11,981 bases of DNA from Myxococcales bacterium. Its GTDB lineage: Bacteria; Myxococcota; Myxococcia; Myxococcales; Myxococcaceae. The stretch lies in contig VFKJ01000410.1 of assembly GCA_009885595.1 (NCBI GenBank), positions 1 to 11,981 on the forward strand, in the 5' to 3' direction. The notes beneath the pieces were generated by a model. It had not been told where the DNA came from and searched no databases. It was given only the letters and a program-made list of their open reading frames with translations. Shown one piece after another: positions 5,826-11,981 of the stretch. The position numbers and the translations under genes were made by a program. The stretch's first letter is position 1. Each line of letters begins with the position of its first letter.

Positions 5826-5858
5826 GAGCCCCTCGTCAGCGCTGCTGCCGAGGGGCTC
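5826..5858 (+). terminator. strong hairpin after the MYXO-CTERM gene, probable terminator
   Basis: GAGCCCCTCG (5826-5835) and CGAGGGGCTC (5849-5858) are perfect 10-bp inverted arms with a 13-nt loop, 30 bp after the stop codon. No T-tract follows, so it is not a classic intrinsic terminator. It is well placed to end transcription or protect the 3' end before the lipoprotein operon, which begins 47 bp later. Confidence 0.6.
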
Positions 5859-5894
5859 GCCCGTTGTACGCTCTGATTTTGTAAGGCCGGAACC

Positions 5895-5900
5895 GGAGGT
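5895..5900 (+). promoter_or_regulatory. ribosome binding site selecting a TTG start
   Basis: GGAGGT lies 4 nt before TTG 5905. It is the only good Shine-Dalgarno near the 5' end of this frame, and TTG 5905 is the only start that preserves the lipoprotein signal peptide. Confidence 0.7.
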
Positions 5901-5904
5901 CGTC

Positions 5905-7869
5905 TTGAGAGCTCTTCCCGCTTTGTTGGCAGCGTTGGTGGCCGTGAGCTGCAGTGACGCCCTCGTGGAGAAACGGCAGGTCCAGGACATCAACGTCGAC
6001 AACCGGCTCGCCATCGGGGGGCGGGTGTGCACCACGCCACCCGATCCCACCGGCTTCCCGGTCAAGGTGGTGATGATCGTCGATCAGTCCGGTTCGATGT
6101 GCATCTCCGATCCTCCCGGCAGCCAGGGCTCGCCCGGCTTCTGCGAGATGTACGGCAGCGTGCCCCCCGGGGTGACGCAGCCCGCCCGGGTGCGCGCCGT
6201 CAATCGCCTCGTCGACCAGTTCATCCTGCAGCCCAACGTGCAGGTGGCGCTCATTCCCTTCGAGACGAACGTGAAGGGCGTGTGGCCGGTGCCCACGGGG
6301 CCCAACCCGCAGCGCTTCGGCCGGCCCGACTCGACGCTCCGCACGCGCATCAACACCCTGCAGTCCGAGCTGGGCAAGGGCACCGACTACCAGGGCGCGC
6401 TCGCGTACGCGTACTCCCTCATCGCCAGCGACATCGTCTCAGTCGAGGCCAGCACGCCCGAGGTGCTGCCGCGCACGCGCTACGTGGTGGTGTTCATCAC
6501 CGACGGCGTGCCGTTCCCCAAGTGTTCGGCCAACGACAACCTCACGCAGTTCGCCGACGACCTGAACCCCGACCTCACCTGGGCCGACTCGTACGGCGCC
6601 GGTGACTTCTGCAACCTGATCGACCCGATGGATCCCGACGCCATCACCGGCTACGTCGCGGGCACCGATCGCAACCAGAACTACCAGCTGCTCAGCTACG
6701 TGAAGCAGATCGCCGAGCTGAAGGACCAATACAACGTCGGCGACGTTCGGCTGCACACGGTGCTCATGTTCAACGAGGAGGCGGTGCGGGCCTGTGGCCC
6801 CATCTGCCAGGACGTGTACGGGCAGTACGTGCGCTGGCCGGGGCCGGTCCCGGTGGCCGACGGCCCGGCGGCGGCCAAGCGCATCGCCACCTTCACGCTG
6901 CAGGAGCTCGCGCAGGCGGGCGGCGGCGTCTACCAGGAGTTCAGCAACTTCGCCGGGCTCGCCCAGCTCAACTTGGGCTCGCTCGACTACTCCTCGCTCG
7001 CCTCGCGCAACGTGATGAAGAACCTCATCGTGCAGGCGCTCTCCAGCGAACCGGGCCTCGAGAAGCGCGAGGTCGACACCGACGGCGACGGCCTCATCGA
7101 CGCCTTCGACAACGACTTCACCCACAACACCAACAAGAACTTCGCGGACAGCGACGACGACGGGTTCGACGACAACTTCGAGGTGCGCCGCTTCGACGAC
7201 GGCTTCAGGCCTGCTGCCAAGGACGGCCGCGGCTGCGACCCGGTCTCGCCCCTGACGCCCAACTGCACCGCGCGCGACACCGACGGCGACGGCCTCTCGC
7301 AGTACTCCGAGGCCTACCTGAAGACGCGGCCGACGCTGGTCGACTCCGACGCCGACGGCGTGCCTGACGGCATGGAGGTCCGGTACGGGCTCGATCCGAA
7401 GCAGCGCCTGGCGTCGGGCATCGACACCGACGGTGACGGCACCTCTGACAGCGAAGAGTTCCGGCTCGGCAGCAACCCCGTGGTGCGCGACCTTCCGTTC
7501 CAGCAGAAGAACGCCTACCAGTTCGCCCTGAAGTCCGAGGTGATGGGCGATCAGAGCGTCTGCTACGACTTCAAGGTGAGCAACCTCGAGCTCGTCACGC
7601 CCCCCAACCGCGCCGGCCTCACCCAGGGCTACAACCTGTTCAAGGTGTGGTTCTCGGAAGCGCCGGAGAGCGGCGTGGCCACCGACTACGGGGTGTGGAA
7701 GGCGGCCTGCTTCTGGGCCCAGTACGATCCGCCCTCGGTGCGTGTGCCGGCGGGGCCCGATGGCCCGCCCCTGAGCGACTCCGACTTCGTGGGCCCCAAC
7801 AACATCGCCACCCCGGCGCAGTACGACACCGCCTGCCTGGGCGTGCCGCCCTCGCGAAGGACGCCCTGA
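5905..7869 (+). CDS. VWA-domain lipoprotein with calcium-loop repeats (paralogue 1)
   Basis: The protein is 654 aa with a TTG start. The lipoprotein signal (MRALPALLAALVAVSC) puts the lipidated Cys at 16; the +2 residue is Ser, which fits the outer membrane. A von Willebrand factor A domain spans about 50-345 with a complete MIDAS: D60-x-S62-x-S64 (DQSGS), T160 (GKGTDYQGAL) and D200 (VFITDG). Residues 389-530 hold acidic calcium-loop repeats (VDTDGDGLIDAFDND, DSDDDGFDD, DTDGDGLSQYSE, DSDADGVPDGME, DTDGDGTSDSEE) of TSP3/EF-loop type. The C-terminal domain (about 535-654, with CYDFKVSN and GLTQGYN) is not one I recognise and recurs in the next gene. It is likely a surface-displayed, metal-dependent binding protein. 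The stop overlaps the next ATG (TGATG), indicating translational coupling. Confidence 0.88.
   Translation: MRALPALLAALVAVSCSDALVEKRQVQDINVDNRLAIGGRVCTTPPDPTGFPVKVVMIVDQSGSMCISDPPGSQGSPGFCEMYGSVPPGVTQPARVRAVNRLVDQFILQPNVQVALIPFETNVKGVWPVPTGPNPQRFGRPDSTLRTRINTLQSELGKGTDYQGALAYAYSLIASDIVSVEASTPEVLPRTRYVVVFITDGVPFPKCSANDNLTQFADDLNPDLTWADSYGAGDFCNLIDPMDPDAITGYVAGTDRNQNYQLLSYVKQIAELKDQYNVGDVRLHTVLMFNEEAVRACGPICQDVYGQYVRWPGPVPVADGPAAAKRIATFTLQELAQAGGGVYQEFSNFAGLAQLNLGSLDYSSLASRNVMKNLIVQALSSEPGLEKREVDTDGDGLIDAFDNDFTHNTNKNFADSDDDGFDDNFEVRRFDDGFRPAAKDGRGCDPVSPLTPNCTARDTDGDGLSQYSEAYLKTRPTLVDSDADGVPDGMEVRYGLDPKQRLASGIDTDGDGTSDSEEFRLGSNPVVRDLPFQQKNAYQFALKSEVMGDQSVCYDFKVSNLELVTPPNRAGLTQGYNLFKVWFSEAPESGVATDYGVWKAACFWAQYDPPSVRVPAGPDGPPLSDSDFVGPNNIATPAQYDTACLGVPPSRRTP
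7069..7494 (+). repeat. region encoding acidic calcium-loop repeats of paralogue 1
   Basis: Five D-x-D-x-D-G type loops lie within residues 389-530 of the first VWA lipoprotein, several followed by Glu-containing helices (SQYSEAYL, DGMEVRYG, DSEEFRLG). That pattern occurs in TSP3-like repeats of secreted bacterial proteins. The loops form a likely rigid calcium-dependent stalk between the VWA domain and the C-terminal domain. Confidence 0.7.
7856..7861 (+). promoter_or_regulatory. ribosome binding site of VWA paralogue 2
   Basis: GAAGGA lies 7 nt before ATG 7869, within the last codons of the upstream gene. It supports this start rather than any codon in the longer open frame beginning at 7647. 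Confidence 0.65.
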
Positions 7870-9677
7870 TGGCTTCGCTGAGCCCCGCCAGGGTCGGCCT
7901 CACCGCGTTCGTCGCCTCAGCCGTGTTCGCGGCCTGCACCAACAGCTATCTGTACGACGAGCGGCGGGAAGACCAGGTGCCGCGCGATCGCACCCTGACG
8001 CTCGAGGGCTCGTTCTGCACCCCCTCGCCCAACGAGGTGGTCAGGCCCATCAAGATCCTCATCGCGATGGACGCCTCGCAGTCGATGGGCGTGACCGACC
8101 CCAACGGCTCGCGCGCGCAGGCGGCGGTCGACCTGCTCGACAACCTCCCGCAGGAGCCGGAGATCAGCTTCGTGGTGATGCTCTTCGCGGGCAGCACCAC
8201 CGCGTGGCTTTCCCAGAACGGCCAGGTGCAGTTCGACCGGGTGGTCGACTACGACCAGAGCGCGAAGGACCAGCTGCGCCAGCGCATCTTGAACTTCACG
8301 GTCCCGGGCGGGATGGTGAACCGCGACTCGACCGACTTCGTCAAGCCGCTCTCCGACATCTACGGCCTCATCAACCGCGACATCGCCGAGACCCGGCTGA
8401 TGCAGGGCAACGACGAGACCCGCGCGCGCTACTCGGTGATCTTCCTCTCCGACGGTCAGCCGACCAACAACCAGGACGACGAGCTGCTGTGCGGGGACGC
8501 GGTGCGGCGCATTCGCCAGCTCAAGGATCTCGCCGACGACGTGAAGGTCAACACGGTGCACGTGTTCATTCCCACCCAGCCGCTCGCTTCCACCGCGTGC
8601 GTGTTCGACGGCGGCATCACCATTCCCATCGGCGGCAACAACTGCGGCATCCCCGATCTGCCGCCGGGCTCGTGCCCGTTGCTGATCGTCAACCAGAACG
8701 CCGAGCGGCTGTCGCGCATGGCCGACCTGGGCGGAGGTGACTTCCGCGACTTCCGCAACAGCGAGCCCATCAACTTCTTGAACTTCCGCTTCGGGCAGGT
8801 TCGCCACACCTTCATCTTCGACAAGCTGGTGGCCTCGAACTTCTCGGCGCCGGCCGGCAGCCCCCTCGACGCGGGCGACGCTGATTCCGACGGCCTGATG
8901 GACCTGCAGGAGCTGGCCGAGGGCACGCTGCCCTGGGTGAGCGACACCGACACCGATGGGTTCTCCGATGGCGTCGAGGTCTGGGCGCGCGACACCCGCG
9001 GCGGCATGTTCACCCCCAACCAGGTCCCGTCGCCCGACGGCGGCAACCTCGACACCGGCTGCCCGGTCGAGCTGCGGGGCATCGACTCGGACTGCGACAC
9101 CCTGAGCGACTGCGACGAGCAGATCATCGGCACCAACGCGCTCCGGCAGGACAGCGACGACGACGGCATCTCCGACGCGGTGGAGTTCAAGCTGGGCAGC
9201 CAGCCGTCTTCCAAGGATCTCCCGCAGGACCCCGACAACGACAGGCTGCCCACCGGCGACGAGCTGACCATGCACATGGACCCGCTCCAGGTGGACTCGG
9301 ACAACCTCTCGGTGACCGGCTACCGCTACGAGGTGACCAAGCTGGGCGGGGTCAACGAGGAGGGCAAGCAGTGCTGGGCCTTCCGCATCAGCAACGTCGC
9401 GCTGGCCGACACCCTGGCCGACTCGCGCGACGCCGGGAACCCCGACGGCGGCGAAGATCTGCCGCGCGTGGGCCAGGGCTACAACAACGTGCTGGTGTCC
9501 TACTCGATGACGCCGGGCGACGATCCCACCGGGCGCACGGTGCTGCGCACGTTCCGCCACACCAGCTCGCGCTTCCCCGTGGGCGGGATCAAGTCGCCGC
9601 ACGACGGCATCATCAAGATCCGCCCCGAAGAATTCGTGGCAGGCTGTCAGAGCGCCGTTCAGCCGACGACGCCTTAA
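7869..9677 (+). CDS. VWA-domain lipoprotein with calcium-loop repeats (paralogue 2)
   Basis: The protein is 602 aa. A lipoprotein signal ends in the lipobox FAAC, with the lipidated Cys at 23 and +2 Thr. A VWA domain (about 58-320) has the MIDAS residues D68-x-S70-x-S72 (DASQS), a likely T155 (NRDSTDF) and D195 (FLSDGQP). An insert with several cysteines (C244, C259, C269) lies late in the domain. Acidic loops follow at about 335-480 (DADSDGLMD, DTDTDGFSDGVE, DSDDDGISDAVE, DPDNDRLPTGDE). The C-terminal domain (about 483-602, with CWAFRISN and VGQGYN) matches the order of motifs in the preceding protein. The segments just after the lipid anchor are also alike (E-x-R-x2-Q, then CT-x-P before the VWA domain), so the two genes look like an old tandem duplication. 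Surface display is likely; the ligand is unknown. Confidence 0.88.
   Translation: MASLSPARVGLTAFVASAVFAACTNSYLYDERREDQVPRDRTLTLEGSFCTPSPNEVVRPIKILIAMDASQSMGVTDPNGSRAQAAVDLLDNLPQEPEISFVVMLFAGSTTAWLSQNGQVQFDRVVDYDQSAKDQLRQRILNFTVPGGMVNRDSTDFVKPLSDIYGLINRDIAETRLMQGNDETRARYSVIFLSDGQPTNNQDDELLCGDAVRRIRQLKDLADDVKVNTVHVFIPTQPLASTACVFDGGITIPIGGNNCGIPDLPPGSCPLLIVNQNAERLSRMADLGGGDFRDFRNSEPINFLNFRFGQVRHTFIFDKLVASNFSAPAGSPLDAGDADSDGLMDLQELAEGTLPWVSDTDTDGFSDGVEVWARDTRGGMFTPNQVPSPDGGNLDTGCPVELRGIDSDCDTLSDCDEQIIGTNALRQDSDDDGISDAVEFKLGSQPSSKDLPQDPDNDRLPTGDELTMHMDPLQVDSDNLSVTGYRYEVTKLGGVNEEGKQCWAFRISNVALADTLADSRDAGNPDGGEDLPRVGQGYNNVLVSYSMTPGDDPTGRTVLRTFRHTSSRFPVGGIKSPHDGIIKIRPEEFVAGCQSAVQPTTP
8871..9308 (+). 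repeat. region encoding acidic calcium-loop repeats of paralogue 2
   Basis: About five acidic loops lie within residues 335-480 of the second VWA lipoprotein, several followed by short helices (LQELAEG, DGVEVWA, DAVEFKLG). They are more diverged than in paralogue 1, and one (DSDCDTLSDCDE) carries a Cys pair that could form a local disulphide. Confidence 0.65.
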
Positions 9678-9711
9678 TCATCAAGGGCCGAGAAGAAGAA
9701 CCGTGCTCCCC

Positions 9712-11973
9712 ATGCGAACCATCGCCTTTCGCGCCGCCGTGTCTGCCTGGTTGATCTCGTCGTTGCTGGGCTGCCCCCAGGAGCCCGTGGAGTGCATCGA
9801 GGGCACGGAGGCCGTGTGCGAAGACGCGGGCACGTTGCCGCCCGACTTCTGCAACTCGAAGGAAGAGGCCGAGTCCGACTCGGTCAACTGCCACCTCACC
9901 GTCACCAGCGGCGGCGCCATGAAGGCCCCGAAGGACGGCGTGTTCATCAGCCGGCTGCTCGATGGCGGCACCGACCAGGACTGGTACTTCGCCCAGGCGC
10001 CGGCGAACCTGACCGCGCGCTCGCTGCTCCACGTCGGGGGCGGCTACAGCGCGCCGCAGACCGGCGTGAACTTCTCGGTCAACGTGCTCAAGGAAGGCCC
10101 TGACGGAGCCCTGGTGTCGGTCACCACCGCCATCGACAGGCACGGCGCCGCCGCGCCCCGGCCCGTGGACGTCATCCTGCCGTTCGGCGACTCGAACGCG
10201 CGGCTGTTTGCCCTGGTGGCCGACGAGGGCGTCTCCGGCCAGGTGCGGGTGGACAACCGGAACCCCTATTCGGTCTTCATGGAGATCGTGGAGAACCCCG
10301 ACGTCAACGAGCCCAACGACGCCACCCCGACGTCCATCGCGCTGGCGGGGAGCCCGATTCAGCAGGGCTCGGAGACCGGCTACATCGCGACCGACGACGA
10401 CGTCGACACCTTCTCGTTTCCGGTGATGGGCGCGGGCCGGCAGATCATCTACGTGCACCTCACCGGGCCCGATCCACACCCGATGAACCCGCCGCCGCCG
10501 TACCGGCTGTCGTACACGCTCTTCGATCCCGGCGGCACCCCGGTGGCCGAGGGCGTGATGGCCAACGAGTTCCTCCGCATCGATCTGGCGACGGCGCGGG
10601 TGGCGAAGCTGACGGGCACCTACAAGGTCGAGGTGAAGGGGTACCGGCCGCCGAACACCACCCTGCCCATCAGGGGCGATCTGCGCGTGCAGTACACGGT
10701 GGCAGTGCAGCTGATGCCCGACCTCGACACCCAGGAAGGCGCGGGCGGCAACGACAGCCCTTCGACCGCCAAGGTGGTGTCCTTGAGCCCCAACGCGAGC
10801 GTCAGCCTCGCCGGCAAGCTGTCCTACGTCGCCGACGAGGAGTGGTTCGTGGTGTCGCTGCCTGCGCGCGCCTCGCCCTCGACCCTGCGCTACCGCGTCA
10901 CCGCGGCCACCACGGGAGGCCGCTACCCGCCGCTGACCGGCACGCCCGCAAGGCAGGTGCGGGTGACGAAGCGGGTGACCACCGGCGCCACCGCGCAGGA
11001 TCGGCAGGTCGCCTGCCGCACCAGCCCGGCCGCCTGCTTCCGGGGGGCCGACAGCAGCGCGCTGCTGGTCGATGCCTTGTGCAACGCCAGCGATCCGCCG
11101 CAGTGCCTGATCGCACAGCGCAACGAAGAGACCCCGCGCATTCCCGACATTCGCAACCTGGTGGGCGCGATCCCCGTGTTCGCCAACGAGGCCACGGAGT
11201 TCCTGGTGATGTTCCGTGACGAAGGCCTCGGCGCCAGCAAGTACGCCGACGACCGCGACTGGACGCTCGACCTGCAGTGGCTCGATGACGCCGACGAGGC
11301 GAGCCGGCTCGGGGGGCCGACGGCGCTGACGCTCAGCGGGGCCACCAGCGTCGCCGCAGGTGAGCTCACCTTCGGCTACGGGAAGGTGTCCAACCCCGAT
11401 CAGTGGTTCACCCGGCCCGGGGGGCTGCGCGGCATCAATGACTATGACGCCTACGACACCGACAAGGACCTCTTCCAGTTCGGCTTCGGTGGGGCGATGG
11501 GCGACCAGTCGTGGGAGCTCTCCTGGGAATTGATGCACGCCACCGACGGAGGCACCCGGGCGCCTGGCGACATCGCGCTCGAGTTCACCTTCTGCAGCGC
11601 GGGGCCGGTGCCCACCGGCGGGCTGTGCGCGGGCAGCCAGGAGCGCATCTTCCGGTACAACGGCAGCAGCCTCACGCCCTGGTACCTGCCGCAGAGCGTG
11701 TCCAACGGCCGCATGCTCTTCACCAAGGTGAGCACGAACGTCTCCACCACCATCACCGTGACGCCGGTCGCCTGCACCTGCTTCTCGTCGGCGCGCACCG
11801 ATGGGGGCGTCTACTTCGCCAACATCGCGGCTCTCGACCGGGTGGACAACGATCCCATCCGCTACCGCATCAGCCAGCGCATCGCGCCCTACCCGGCGAA
11901 CTTCACCAACCCGGACGGCGGCGGCGGCTCGTGCCCGCAGGTCGACGCCGGCGGCTGCGGGTTCGCCCGCTGA
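9712..11973 (+). CDS. large lipoprotein with PPC-like beta domains
   Basis: The protein is 753 aa. The lipoprotein signal MRTIAFRAAVSAWLISSLLGC has a textbook LLGC lipobox, Cys at 21 and +2 Pro. After a Cys-containing N-terminal segment come several beta-rich modules resembling bacterial pre-peptidase C-terminal (PPC) domains. One starts near 85 (GGTDQDWYFAQAP). The clearest is at 197-335 (DVNEPNDATPTSIAL, then ATDDDVDTFSFPV). Another is near 345-400 (GNDSPSTAKVV, ADEEWFVVSLP), and a last is near 535-690 (DTDKDLFQFGF). PPC domains usually accompany secreted proteases, but no protease domain is present, so a structural or binding role is more likely. An in-frame GTG at 9703 is an alternative start; the purine-rich AGAAGAAG at 9691 is the only candidate ribosome site. 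The gene follows the VWA pair after 34 bp and is probably in the same operon. Confidence 0.83.
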   Translation: MRTIAFRAAVSAWLISSLLGCPQEPVECIEGTEAVCEDAGTLPPDFCNSKEEAESDSVNCHLTVTSGGAMKAPKDGVFISRLLDGGTDQDWYFAQAPANLTARSLLHVGGGYSAPQTGVNFSVNVLKEGPDGALVSVTTAIDRHGAAAPRPVDVILPFGDSNARLFALVADEGVSGQVRVDNRNPYSVFMEIVENPDVNEPNDATPTSIALAGSPIQQGSETGYIATDDDVDTFSFPVMGAGRQIIYVHLTGPDPHPMNPPPPYRLSYTLFDPGGTPVAEGVMANEFLRIDLATARVAKLTGTYKVEVKGYRPPNTTLPIRGDLRVQYTVAVQLMPDLDTQEGAGGNDSPSTAKVVSLSPNASVSLAGKLSYVADEEWFVVSLPARASPSTLRYRVTAATTGGRYPPLTGTPARQVRVTKRVTTGATAQDRQVACRTSPAACFRGADSSALLVDALCNASDPPQCLIAQRNEETPRIPDIRNLVGAIPVFANEATEFLVMFRDEGLGASKYADDRDWTLDLQWLDDADEASRLGGPTALTLSGATSVAAGELTFGYGKVSNPDQWFTRPGGLRGINDYDAYDTDKDLFQFGFGGAMGDQSWELSWELMHATDGGTRAPGDIALEFTFCSAGPVPTGGLCAGSQERIFRYNGSSLTPWYLPQSVSNGRMLFTKVSTNVSTTITVTPVACTCFSSARTDGGVYFANIAALDRVDNDPIRYRISQRIAPYPANFTNPDGGGGSCPQVDAGGCGFAR

Positions 11974-11981
11974 CGATAGGG

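Noticed and set aside
7647..7868. Earlier start of VWA paralogue 2 within paralogue 1
   Set aside because: The extension is Arg/Gly-rich shadow sequence and would precede the lipoprotein signal.
7917..9602. 561-aa minus-strand frame opposite VWA paralogue 2
   Set aside because: Stop-free because of high GC and codon bias; the plus strand has a lipobox, MIDAS and ribosome site.
9613..11538. 641-aa minus-strand frame opposite the PPC-like lipoprotein
   Set aside because: No recognisable domain, and its composition is typical of an antisense shadow. The plus-strand frame has a signal peptide and ordered domains.

Overview
The window looks like chromosomal DNA from a myxobacterium (Myxococcota). 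It is GC-rich with mostly G/C third codon positions. One protein ends in a MYXO-CTERM-type tail (a Cys, a short hydrophobic helix, then RRRR). There are many predicted secreted proteins and lipoproteins, several with thrombospondin type 3 (TSP3)-like calcium-binding repeats, and one strong sigma-54-type promoter. No RNA gene, CRISPR array, insertion sequence or phage gene was found. Coding density is high: the longest gap without a gene is the 243-bp divergent region at 4258-4500, so no gene-free stretch exceeds 300 bases.

Left part (1-1283): the 3' end of an unrecognised gene on the plus strand runs in from the left edge. It overlaps, tail to tail, a minus-strand RadC/JAB-domain gene. Upstream of radC, on the same strand, is a small Cys-rich lipoprotein.

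Second block (1353-3003, plus): a compact three-gene operon whose junctions are ATGA overlaps. It encodes an ECF-like sigma factor, a membrane-anchored zinc-binding anti-sigma factor, and a secreted beta-sandwich-like protein. It ends stop-to-stop, with no spacer, against a minus-strand ammonium transporter gene (3004-4257) that has no glnK partner in view.

Third block (4501-5793 coding, plus): a secreted TSP3-repeat protein with a Gly-Cys-rich N-terminus, a PKD-like domain and a MYXO-CTERM surface-sorting tail. It is preceded by a near-consensus sigma-54 promoter and followed by a strong hairpin that probably ends transcription.

Fourth block (5905-11973, plus): three consecutive lipoprotein genes. 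The first two encode tandem paralogues, each with a complete-MIDAS VWA domain, acidic calcium-loop repeats and a shared unrecognised C-terminal domain. The third encodes a large lipoprotein with several PPC-like beta domains. Together with the MYXO-CTERM protein they suggest an uncharacterised, calcium- and metal-dependent cell-surface assembly. This function is inferred from domain content and gene order only.
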